Below are positions 1 to 11,400 of a stretch of DNA of 64,000 nucleotides, piece after piece. The position numbers and the translations under genes are program-made. This DNA is from Chlorella sorokiniana (Eukaryota > Chlorophyta > Trebouxiophyceae > Chlorellales > Chlorellaceae), in NCBI GenBank assembly GCA_025917655.1, contig CP084613.1, positions 1 to 64,000 on the forward strand, in the 5' to 3' direction. Numbering within the stretch: the first letter of the stretch is position 1; every line of letters begins with the position of its first letter. The notes under the pieces were generated by a model, which saw nothing but the letters and a program-made list of their open reading frames with translations, had not been told where the DNA came from and did no database searches.

Positions 1-199
1 CCTAAACCCTAAACCCTAAACCCTAAACCCTAAACCCTAAACCCTAAACCCTAAACCCTAAACCCTAAACCCTAAACCCTAAACCCTAAACCCTAAAACC
101 TAAAATCCTAAACCCTAAACCCTAAACCCTAAACCTAAACCTAAAACTAAACCTAAAACCTAAACCCTAAATAATAATCCCCTAAAAAAACCTAAAAAC
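1..199. repeat. Telomere, CCCTAAA repeats
   Basis: The first ~95 bases are perfect CCCTAAA units on the + strand, the C-rich strand expected at the left end of a chromosome (TTTAGGG toward the tip). From about 95 to 199 the units become irregular (CCTAAAA, CCTAAAT, CCTAAA), and a last isolated AACCCTAAAA lies near 244. TTTAGGG is the telomere type of land plants and of Chlorella-like algae. The window is therefore a true or nearly complete chromosome end. Confidence 0.97.
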
Positions 200-1330
200 C
201 CTAATGATTGTGGTGACGTGGGAGACAGGACCTGCCTCTAACGAAACCCTAAAAGCAAAAACGCTTTGTCTTACTTACTAATGTCCATAACTAGCGTTGC
301 ATAAGTTCATTAATTTTATCAATTTGGATAGGAATGGATCACAATGCGGTTGGCCTGCAGCGGGTGGAGGAACATACGCTTGTGTCCGATGTGTTTGCAA
401 GCTTGATACAATGGAATGCAAGTCTCGCCGTTCATCCATCGGAAGTGACACACGCACAGTACGATACGACAAGGTTTGGGCGTTCATCAAACTTATCACG
501 CTTCCCATGCTCCTTGCTTCATTAGGGAGTGCAAGAAAGAATACTAAGGGTGCTGATTTTACATGATGTTTATGCTCACAGTATGCAAACTGCCAAAATT
601 GCAAGCAACATAGTTTGCGGGCACAAGGCGCTCCTGAAAGCTGCCCTACGCTCCCTCAACCAGTACTACGTATCCTCATGATGCGGATTTGCAGCATCGT
701 TCCTTTCACACTTCTCCCAACCCCGCCGCCAGCGGATGCCACGCAATGCGGTCGTGTGGTTCACCCAAAGAGCTCATCCCATATCCATTCATGCAGGTGT
801 GCGGCTCTGGGCAAATTAAGGCTTTGCTATACCATACCATGGAAAATATGGCCAGCCCCATCATTGCGCGACTACGCAAAATGTGTAGGGTATCTGCACA
901 CGCATCTTGGTTTTATGGCGGTGCAAATTCACTAAAATTACATGGTAGCATCATACTCCGTAGCTGCAAGCAGCGACAGTATATTTTGCAAGGCTTGGAC
1001 AGTGCATTGCTTGAACCATGATACCAAGAACCGCCATGCAAGCAAGGCCCCATTGCAGCTGCCAGGAAGCTGGCGCCAAGTCAGCTTCACTCTTGGGTTG
1101 CGACCGAGATGTGCACCCGGGAATGATCCTGATCGACTTTACTCGTTCGTCTTCGTGATACACATCTCTGAGTCGCGAGATTATCGGGCGCTATGCAGAC
1201 CTCAGGTGACTTGTCAGGTGACTTGTAAGCCAGCCGCTCGCTGCATGTTTGATGCCGGTGGTGATGTGCATTGCAGCCAGCATGTCTGTCGATGATACTG
1301 ATATGCTGCTTTTCGTTCCCACCCTCGCAG
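200..1330. other. Gene-poor subtelomeric segment
   Basis: This is the only clearly AT-richer stretch in the first 60 kb. Open frames here are short, overlap on both strands and have no recognisable domain or splice pattern. The last ~100 bases before 1331 hold a plausible splice acceptor for the LEA-like gene, so its first exon may lie somewhere in this segment. I could not identify it. Confidence 0.6.
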
Positions 1331-2324
1331 GCACGCACACCACCCACACCACCCACACAGCCGGCACCACCAGCGCCACTGGCGAGGGCATTGGTGACAA
1401 GATTACACGCAAGGCTGGCGAGGTGGGTCACCTGCTGGAGGGCAGCGTGGGGTGCATTTGCCGTCTGCAGCAAACACGCGCTGACTGTGCTACATGCCAC
1501 TCAGCTCCCTTCGAGCAATTGCACACCATGCTTTCAACACACGCTTTTTGATGCCCGCAGGCGTGGCAGGGCGTCAAGGAGGCGACTCCTGGCACCCAGG
1601 AGCACCGCGCCACGCACCCCACTGCCGGCACCGCTGGTACAGGGCTGGGCGCCGGCACCGGCATGGCCGCTGGCATGGGAGCACCCACCGGCGGCTACAA
1701 CACCACTGGCACGGGCTACGGGTCTTCTGGGATGGGACACACAACCATGGGAGGTACCTCCGGGGAGCCCATGGGCCAGAAGATCTCGCGCAAGGCTGGG
1801 GAGGTGAGCGGGCGCTCTCCCATGATGCATGCCTCTCAATCAACCCACAACAATCCCTCACCATCATCTGGCGATAGACTCCATACCCATGCTGCCCTTG
1901 GCTACTTGGTGATGTGCAGGCTTGGGAGGACATCAAGGAGGCCACCCCTGGCACCCAGGAGCACCGCGCCACGCACCCCCAGGCTGGCACAGGCGCCAGC
2001 ACCATGACTGGCATGACGGGAGCCACAACTGAGGTTCGCGCAACATGGCACCGCATGACTGGGACTGTCATACTTGCCTGCAAATATTTCGTGTGTTTGA
2101 TGTTTGATGTGCTGTGTCGCCTTGCCACATTCAACGATTGCTTGGCTTGCCCTCCCATTCGACCAGGAATACCACCACGCGTCCAGCCGCCACACAAACA
2201 TTTGATCTGCCCGCCTGGGAATGGGCCACAAGAAACGCTGCTTGCCTATCCGCATCAAACACAACTGCGCGAGCGTGTGTGTACCGATGAGCAAACGTGT
2301 GTGTGTACATTATTACAAGAGTGA
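1331..2324 (+). CDS. LEA-like hydrophilic protein with duplicated exons
   Basis: Three exons are visible: 1331-1422, 1561-1803 and 1920 to a stop at about 2322. The encoded protein is rich in Gly, Thr, Ala, His and Glu, without hydrophobic segments. It repeats a module: GQKISRKAGE at the end of one exon, then AWEDIKEATPGTQEHRATHP at the start of the next. Each intron falls between KAGE and AW. This composition resembles late-embryogenesis-abundant or dehydrin-like desiccation protectants, but no named LEA motif is certain. The first visible exon starts in phase 1 after an acceptor, so an upstream exon with the start codon is missing from this model. The frame after about 2035 (…GATTEVR) loses the repeat character, so a further intron or an earlier end is possible. 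Confidence 0.55.
2313..2317 (-). promoter_or_regulatory. Candidate TGTAA poly(A) signal of the coiled-coil gene
   Basis: TTACA on the + strand reads TGTAA on the minus strand, about 170 bases past the stop at 2487. TGTAA is the usual polyadenylation signal of green algae. A five-base match is weak evidence alone. Confidence 0.35.
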
Positions 2325-2423
2325 TTCGTGATGAAGTCGAGTTTTTGTGGGTGTAAAGCCTTTAATGTGTAAAGCCCCCGACAAAAGAGAGTTTGGAGCA
2401 TGAGGAGGCCATGAACTTCAAGG

Positions 2424-2460
2424 TCAGTCAATCAATCAGTCAGTCAGTCAGTCAGTCAGT
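2424..2460. repeat. (CAGT)n microsatellite
   Basis: About eight imperfect then perfect copies of a CAGT/CAAT tetranucleotide lie between the LEA-like gene and the 3' end of the coiled-coil gene. No coding role is apparent. Confidence 0.85.
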
Positions 2461-2486
2461 GGGAGAGTCGCGAACAGCGAGGAAGA

Positions 2487-5400
2487 TCAAATCCCGGCGC
2501 CACTGAGGCTGCTGCTTGCAGGCGTAGCAGCCAGCGACATGCCGCTGCCCCTGGCACTGCTGCCGCTGATTGCCGCCGCAAGCTGCCGCGGCACGCTTGC
2601 TCCACTGGAGCGGGCACCAACAGACATGGCTGTGCGTTGGATACCAACGATCACCTCCAGCTGTCTGCCCAGGCGGCCCTCCCAGCGTGACAGCTCGCGT
2701 TGCTGCTCCTCCATCTGCGCCCTCAAAACCGCCAGCTGAGGGGGGCCGGAGGCGTACTTGAGCTGCAGCTCGATGGCAGCCTGCGACAGCAAAATGGGAC
2801 AGCTAGAGCTCGCTTCAGACCGTTGCAGCATGAGCCTGGAAAGCAACAGGCAAGCTTGAGCAGGAACGCACCGCCATCATGTTAAGAAGGAGGCAGATGC
2901 ACGCGCATCCTGTGCCATTCCCAGCTGCCTGCCAGCACTAGTGCAGTAGCCCTCACCTGCCCTTGCTGCTGCTCCTGCAGCTGCTGCCGCAGCTGCGCCA
3001 CGGCACGGCTTGCCTCCTCGACCGCCGCTGCGTCTGCGCCACCCTGTGCAATTGCGCGAACAATCCCCTCCAGACGTGCCAGCCGCCCAGAACCCTTGTC
3101 GGCGCCCGTCTGCAGTTTTTTCAAGGCAGCTGTCAGGCAGGCCTGCAGCTCAGGAGTGCCTTCCATAGAGGCCGAGCTGTCCCGACGCACCGCCAAGCCC
3201 GCCGCTGCAGTGGAGGCAGTCGAGCCGGGCAGCGCCTGGGGCGTCTCCATGCTGACAGAGTGTCGCAGCAGCGAGGAGGCTGGCGTTGCATACGTGCCGC
3301 CGCTTGCCAGGCTGGCGCCACCGCTTGCCGCCGGCTGCTGCTGTTGCGGCTGCTCCTGCGACGGCAAGGCCTGCAGGCCTCGCCTGCTGGGCTGTGCAGG
3401 CAGGCTGTCCTTGGCGGTGCCAGCAGCCTGCTGCACCGTCAGGCTGGTGCTGCCGGCTGACTGACGAGTCGAGGCTCCTGCTGCTGCTGCAATGGCGGCG
3501 GGGCTGGACGCCAGCCGCAGATCAGCCTCCAGCCGCTGCGTGAGCTGGGCCACGCGCTGCTCCGCCCCAACCAGTGCAGCCTCCCGTCGCTGCAGCTCCC
3601 GCTCCCGCCCCGCCAGCAGCTGCTCCTGCGCAGCAGACAGAGGGGCAAAAAAGCTGCGTCAGTATTGTGGAATGCGCCTCAAGGCAGTAGTCCCATGCAC
3701 CTGATGCGCAAGACAAAGGCCCCTCTGCCGCTCTGTGCTGTCAACGGCAGGTTAATGGCACCCACCTGCCCTGCAGCAGCGCCTCCTTCTCAGCCTGCAA
3801 CTCTGCAGCATCGGCTGCCCGCCGCTCCTCCGCTGCTGCAGTCTCTCCCAGCCTCCGCGCCTCGGCCTCAGCGCGCTGGGCCTCCAGCTCACGCCGCGCA
3901 GCCCGGCCTTCGGCCTCCAGCACCTGCTCCCGCTGGGCTGCCAGCTCAGCCTCGGCAGAGCGGCACTCATCCCGAGCGGCTTGCAGGATGGCGTCAGCCT
4001 GAGCACGGGCCTCTGCAAGCGCGGCCTCTGCGGCGACGTCGGCGCCGGCACAGGCCCGCTGTGTGGCATCGGAGAGCTCACGCCGTGCCACAGCCAGGCG
4101 GGCCTCGGCGGCGGCCGCCTCCGCCTCGCGCTGCTGCAGCGCCGCCTCGCGCTGCGGGTGCAGGGTGGGCATCGCCAATGACAAATGACATGCACCGCGC
4201 AGCCTGCCAAGACGTGCCAGCTTGGAAGGAGGCAGCGCGGCAACGACAACCGCCCGTGCCTTTCCTTGGCTAAGCCAGAGCAGAGCACGCCCCAAGCACC
4301 CGCACCCTATCTTAAGGCAGCCATGCAGCAGCCTGCATCCGCCAGCCCACCTTATGTAGTTCTGCCAGCCGCGCCAGCTCTGCCTCTGCCTGTGCCTGCT
4401 GGGCAGCCAGCGCCTCCCGCTCCATGGCCAGCCCCCGTCGCTCCTCATCCAGCGCCCGCTTCGCCAGCTCAGCAGCTTTAAGGCCCGCCTGCAGCCAGCC
4501 CCGACAGACGTGGACAGAAGCCCGGCCAACAAGCATATGCACACTGCTCAGCCAACAAGCACATGCACCATCCGTGCATGCAATACGTGTCAGAAGCAAC
4601 CCCACCCCTTCCTCAGCCCCCCGCTCAACCCCCCATCCACCCTCTCCCCAACACACCCACCCACCCACCTGCGCCGCCTGCCGCGCATCAGCCAGCTCCT
4701 GCTCCTGCTGCCTCACCCGCTGCTCCCGCCCGTCCAGCTGCGTGTACGCCTCCTGCAGAGGGGCAGGCAACTTGATGGAAGGATACTGAGGCTTGCTGCC
4801 AAGTTTTGCGGGTGTGGTGCAGCTTGAACCATGGTTGGCCAGCAACAGATGTTGGGAAAGCCCAAGCATGCCGTCCCACATGTAATCCAGAGCAGCCGCG
4901 CAAACAAAGGTAAACCTCTGATGAATGCCCACCTTGAGACCCTCCAGCCCATCTTCCTGACGCTTGAGCGAGCGCTCCCGCGCGGCTAGCTGCTCGACAC
5001 GCTGCGCCGCCGCCGCCTCCCGTTCCGCCACCTCCGCCTGAGCAGATTCAAGCTTCTCTTGCATCAGTGCGTGCCGTGCCTCCGCCTCGCGCTCGCGATC
5101 TGCCACAGCTTTAAGGCGCGCATTGACAGCGTCCAGTTTCCGTTCAGCCTCCGCCTTGGCGGCAAGCACCTGCTGTTGCTGCTCCGCCAGATCGCGCTCC
5201 TTGGCTGCAGGTGGGGCAGCAGGCGGGAAACACAGCTGGCGTGTGTGCGGCTGGCAAAGCACCAACCCCACCCCCTGGGCAAGAAGGAAAGCTGGGGTGC
5301 AGGGCAGAACACGCCACCACAAAGCAGCAGGTCCACCTACCGGTCACCCGCGCTTCCAACGACTGCAGGCGCCGCTCCTCGTCCGCCGCCAGCAGCTCTC

Positions 5401-8400
5401 GCTTATGCACGGTTTTGGACTCGATCTGCACACGTGCAATGGTGGCGCGTGGGGTTGAAAAGCGTATGAGTGGCGCAGGCCAGAGTGTGACAGAGCATCC
5501 AGAAGGCACAGAGCGAGGCAGGGTGCAGCAGGCAGCGAGATGAGCAGACGACTGGGCGGCCTCCTCGCCTCAACCGTGCGCAGCTCCGCCTCGCGCGCCT
5601 CCAACGCCCGCATCTGCTGCTCCGTCTTGACCTGGGGAGAGCAGGCTGCAGTTACGAGCAGTGCAACACTTGCACAGCTGGGCAAGGCATTCATCAGCAA
5701 TCCTGACGGTGGTGCCAACACACCGGTGGCACCCCACTCCACCCGCTTGCCCAACACGATGGCACGTGCATGCGCACACATCCAAACACACCTGAAGCTC
5801 ACGCACGCGCTGCTCCGTGGACTGCAGCTCGTCAGCACGCCTCTCCAGGGCGGCCTGGGAGGCCTCCGCCTGGTGTCCGGCAAGTGGGGTAAAGAGGCAA
5901 GAAGTCAGGCATCAAGGCAAGGAACGCAGCATGATGCAGGCATGCGCGCGCATGCCTCGAGCAACGGCAACCAATTGGAGCCTGCGCACTCCTTGCGTTG
6001 CCCCTGCAGCATCCCTCATGGCACACCTGCGCCAGCGCCTTGGCAGCCTCCCGACCCCGCACTTCTGCCTCAGCTGCCTCGCCCGCCAGCTGAGTGGCCT
6101 GCCGCGCCAGCTCGCGCTCTCGCTGGGCCAACTGCTTCTGCAGCGCGGCAGCCTCGGCAGACTCGGCGGCCACAGAGGCGGACTTGACGCGCAGACGCTC
6201 TGCAGGGAAAGGGGAGGGGGATCCGGCGGATCGTGGGCTGGGCAAGTAAAGACGGGGAGTGTGGCGACATTGATGGCGGCACCCACGGAGCAGGCTGATA
6301 GCAGGCGGAAAGGGCGGAGGTACCCCGTATCAAAGGTGGTGGGCTTGCGTAACTGGTAGGAGGCATGCCAGACATAAAAAGGCGCGCTTGTGCAACCTGT
6401 CCCTCACCAGCCTCCTCCCGCAGCTCGGCCTCACGGGCCAGCAGCTCCCGCCGGCCCGCCTCGCCCTCGGCCCACGCCTTGCGGCTGGCCTCAAACGCAG
6501 CGGCCTCCGCCTGGTGCCGCGCAGAGGCCTCCGCCAGGACCGCAGCCTTGTCCGCCAGCTCAGCCTGCTGCGCTTCCAGCCGGGCTTGGAGGGTAGACGC
6601 CTCCCGCTCCGCCCGAAACACCGCCTCCTCCCGCTGCTCCACCTCACGCAGGCGCGAGGAGGCCGCCAGGCGCTGCTGCGTGGCGGACGCAGCCTCTGCC
6701 TGCAGCCCCGCCGCGCGGCTCTCCAGCGTGCTGGCCTCGCTGGCGGCGCGGCGCTGAAGGGCAGCCGCCTCGGCACGCGCTGCCTCCAGGTCGGCGCGGG
6801 CTGCCGCCAGCTGGTGCCCCGCACGCTCTTGCTCGCGCGGGCAGACCGCAGGTCTGCCTCTGCGGCAATCAGCCGCTGCTCGCGGTCGTCCAGAGCCGCC
6901 TTGCGCACAGACAGCTCCTGCGGGTGGCAGGGTGGGGGAAGGAGAGGGCGGGGCGGTTTGTGTGGGAAGAGGTCGGCGCATGGACACCTGGGGCTGTCAG
7001 GAAGAACCCAAATCTGTAAGAACGGATGCTGACAAGAGCAGATTTGCACCCTGACTGCATCCGGCCAAGCTGCATCGCCTCAAGCACAACAGAAACTGCC
7101 CCGCGCCTGCAGGCCGCCATCGCCCCTCACCTGTTGCAGCGCATCAGCCCGCCGCTCCAGCCCCTCGCGCTCCCTGCGGTTCGCCTCGCGCTCCGCTGTC
7201 AGGTCAGCACTGCGCGCGCTGAGGTCGCGCTGGGCGCTGCAGGCACATGGCACGCAGGCGGGGTCACAAAACAGTAACACTTGGGGCGATCGTGCAACTT
7301 GGCGAGTTTCAAGATCATTAGGAGAGATTGGCTGCAGTAGCAGCCTACCGCTGCAGCTCTTCCTGCTGCGCCGCCAGTGCCGCCTGCAAGCGGCGCAGCG
7401 TATCAGCATCAGCGGCCGCCTTAGCGTCCACCTCACGCTCCAGCTCGCCCAAGCGCTGCTGGTCGGCAGCGGCGGCCGCCTGGGCCTGCATGCGGCAGGG
7501 GGCAGCAAGATTTGGTGCTGACTAGCTGGCTGACAGAGAGGCAGCTTATCAAAAGACATTGGTAATGCTACAGCGGTACGGCAGCGGCGGGTGGAACAGC
7601 TGGCATGCCTGTGTCAGTGCCGCCTCCCGCAGCTTCAGGCTGGCTTCTGCCTCTGCCGCCCCTCGCTCCCGAGCCGCCAGCTGCTGCTCGCGGCCTGCCA
7701 GCTCAACGGCCTGGGCCAGCGCGGCGTCGGCACGCGCCTGGCTGTCCTCCAGCTGCTGCCGTAGCTTTTCCAGGGCCTCCCGCTCTGCATCCAGCTGACG
7801 CCGCTGCCACGCCAGCTCTTCCGCCTCCACCGCCAGCTCCCGAGCCCGCTGCTTCGCCTCCGCGGCCTGCGTGCTGGCGCTCTCCAGGCGCGGGGTGAGC
7901 TCCTCCTGCTGCTGCCGCACCCAGGCGCGTTCCGCGTCGGCCCTGGCAGCCTGCTCCCGCGCCGCAGCCAGCGCAGCCGCGGCCTGCTCTTCTGCTCGCA
8001 CGATGCGCTGCTGCTCCGCCGAGAGGGCGAGCTTGTCGGCTGCCAGCCGAGCCTCGCCCTCTTTCAGGCGCGCCTCGGCTGCGGCAATCTCGCCCGAACT
8101 GCAGCAGCGCACAAGCAGGCAACTTATGGGGGTCTGGAAAACAAAATGAAGACGAGGGCAGGGTATGGAACGCTGGCGCAAGGGCACAGCAGGCCCAGCG
8201 CCCCCACCGCCGCCGTCCTTACCGCTCCCGCAGCCGAGTCTCAGCAGTCGCCACCTCCGTCGCCCTGCGCTCCGCCTCCTCCAGCTGCTGCTGGGCCTGG
8301 CGGCTCAGCGCCCGCAGCTGCTCCTCGCTAGCCGCCATGTCAGCTTCCCGCGCCTGTGCCACCGCCGCCGCAGCAGCCAGGCGTGCCTCCTCTGCCGCTA

Positions 8401-11400
8401 GCTGCCTCCGGCTGTCAGCGAGGTCAGCAAGGTCGTTCCGGAGGCGCTCCTTCTCAGTGCCCAGAGCCTCCTCCCGGGTCCTCACCTCAGCCTCTTGAGC
8501 TTTAAGTGCCTCCAGCCTGCCCGCAGCGGCCAGAGCCTCCGCCTGAGCCACCTCTGCCGTGGCACGCAGGCGCTCTGCCTGCGCTTCACGCCCCGCCGCA
8601 CTCGCCAGCATCTGCGCAGCTTCTTCTGCGTCCGCCGCCGCCGCCGCCCGTGTCGCCTCCGCCTCACGCTGCATTGCTTCCGCCCCTGCTCTTGCCGCCT
8701 CAGCAGTCGCCGCCGCACGATCGGCCTGCTGCGCACGCTCTGTTGCCTCACGCTCAGCTACGGCCAGCACCGCAGCACGATCCGCCAGACTGGTCTTCAG
8801 CTCTGCCAAGGACGCTTCCCGCTCACCCAGCCGCGCCTCCCGCACCTCCAAAGCATTCACCTTCCGCTCTGCCACGGCTGTCGCCTCGCTGGCGGCCTGC
8901 GGGAAGGAGATGGTTCCAGCCGAGGGCCAGCAGTAGATTGAGGAATAGTTGAAGGAACACTCAAAAGTGTACAAAACAGAAAGCAAACACGAGTACGGCA
9001 GAGCCTCAGGCAGCAGCATTTTCCAACCTTGAACTGTGCCTTGGCCGCTTCCACCTTGGTCGCCCACTCTTCCTCGGCTGCCGACAGCACCGCCTCCCGC
9101 CGCGCAATGTCGGCAGCGCGCTGCGCCAGCTCCGCGGCGGCGCCCTCCAGCGCAGCCCGCTCTTGGACCAAAGCAGCACGCTCCAGCTCCACGCTGCTGT
9201 GCAGCTGCTCCACTTCGGCAGCCTCTTGCTGCAGGCGCTGCTCTCGGGTGGCCACATCAGCCAGCAGATTCTGGGCAGATTGCTTGCCCTCAGCCGCTTC
9301 GGCTGCAAGCCGGGACAGCTTGCCCTCTTGGGCTGCCAGCTGCCCGGCGGCGGTTGCCTGCCGCGCCGCCTCCAGCTCCAGCGCCACTGCCCAGCGCTGA
9401 AGCGCCGTCTCCCGCTCCACCAGCTGCGTGCGGCGCAGGTGCAGCGTGCGCAGCAGGTCTGAAGAGGCTGCGGAGGAGGCGGTGACGGGGGCAGAGCGGC
9501 CGAGGGAGAACGGCCCGCGGCGTCCAGCGCTGCCGCTTGCCCATCGTCCTGCAGGGAGCGGAGCGGAGTGGCAGAATGACCGCTGCTTTGAAGCCTGGCT
9601 GGACAAGCGCAGCCTGTCGCAGCAACTTCGCTGCACAGGCATGCAACACAAGGCCTGACCGTGAGGCACTCCTGGGTGGCCCTGCTCCTCCAGGCTGCCC
9701 CGACGCCGCCCGCCCAGTCCCCCTCGCCCACCTTCAGCCGCTGGTCGGAGTGCAGCAGCAGCCCGGCGGAGGCGTCGCTCACGTGCGCCAACTGCGCGCG
9801 GAGCGCCTTCCAGCTGTCTTGCAGCTTGGCCTCCCGCGCATCCAGCGCCCGCTCCAGCTCAGCCAGCATGCCGCGGGAAGCTTCGGCCAGCTGCTGTGCG
9901 CGCTGCGCCTGCTGGGCTGCAGACGTAGAGGCTGCCTGCTCTGCCTTGGCCTCTGAAACCAGCGCCTCCCACTTTGCCAGCTCCCGCGCATGCCTGCATA
10001 TTGAGAACAGGATGGATGAATGATTGGTGGCACCAAATTGACGCCCCCGCGCATGCCGTGCACTCAGAAGCAGCAGTAGAAGGTTGCTCGTCTTCCGCAG
10101 CTCACCGCTCGTCGCGTTGCACAGCGTCTCGCAGCTTCGCCTCGGCTTCTTTGAGCTGTTGCGCGGCTTCCGCCTCCCGAGCCTTGGCCGCAGCAACTGC
10201 CTCGCCCAGTTCGGCGCTCTGGCGTGACAGTCTTGCGTGCAGCTCCTGAGCCTGCAAAAGGCATGGCAGTAAGATTACAATTGGACTGCAAAATGCAATG
10301 CTGTGCGAGCAATCCGTCTGTTCTTGGGCCAGGCTGGAAAAGGGGCAGCATGCACCAAACCCTGAAGCAGGAAGATGTCGGTGCGCCCCCGCCCAAGCCA
10401 CATCCAGGAGCTCAAGCCAAAGGTCAACAAGGGGCAGCTCATTGCCGGACCTGCGTCTCGAGCTCGACGGCCCGCGCTTCCTTGCGCTCTGTCCGCCGCT
10501 GCCTGTCCTCCAGCTCTGAGCTGGCAAGATCCAGGCCAGTGCGGGCCTTGCGCACCTGGATGGGGGTGGGGGCGGGCGGGAGAGAGAATTCAGGAAGAAG
10601 CTGGGGCCAACCAACGCGCCCACCCCCAACCACCCAGCAGCAGGCACAGGGCGGGAGATTGTGAACAGCAACCAGGCCAAAACGACACAAGATCCCGATG
10701 GCGCAGCGAATATCGTGCATGTCACGACGGGCGGGAACAGTGCAGCTGGCGGCGGCAGCTGCAGCGCACCTCGGCCTGCGCCGCCTGCAGCGCCTCGTCC
10801 CGCTGCTCCAACGCCCGCCGCTCGCCGTCCAGGCGTGTGCGGGCGGCGTCCAGCGCTGCCCTGCGCTCTGCCAGGTCTGCCTGCTGCGTGGCCTGCTTGG
10901 AGACGCGCTGTGCCAGAGCAGCCTCACGATCGGCCAGGTCCTGCGTGGGCCAGGGCGACACCAGAAAGGTCAGGGCAGAGAGGAATAAAAACACGGCTCA
11001 AAGGATGAGGCCAGGAAGCACACAGGCTGGAAGGCGATTCTCCCTGCTGTGGATTGCACCGCCACCGGCCTTGGTATCAGCTAATAGGCTGGAAACAAAC
11101 CCCGCCAAACCCACGCGGCCCGCTGGCAGCCCACCCGCAGAGCCGCCTTCTCCTTGGCATCATACGCGGCGACGCGCGCCTCCAGCTCCTGAGCAGCCTG
11201 CAGCGCGGCGCGCTCGTGCGCCAGGGAGGCCTCCTCGCGGGCGGCAATGTTCTTCTGCAGAAGGGATGGGTGGGCAGGCCCCTTGAACCGGCTGGTTTGC
11301 TTGGCATGATACAACGTAGCGAAGGAGGGCAGAAGGAGAGCAGACGGGCCAGACAGCGGTGCACACCCCGCCCAGCAGGCAGAGGCAGCCCTGTGCAGTG

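Noticed and set aside
278-1300. Several short open frames in the subtelomere as genes
   Set aside because: They overlap on both strands, mostly lack ATG starts, show no domain or consistent splice sites, and the region is compositionally unlike the genes.
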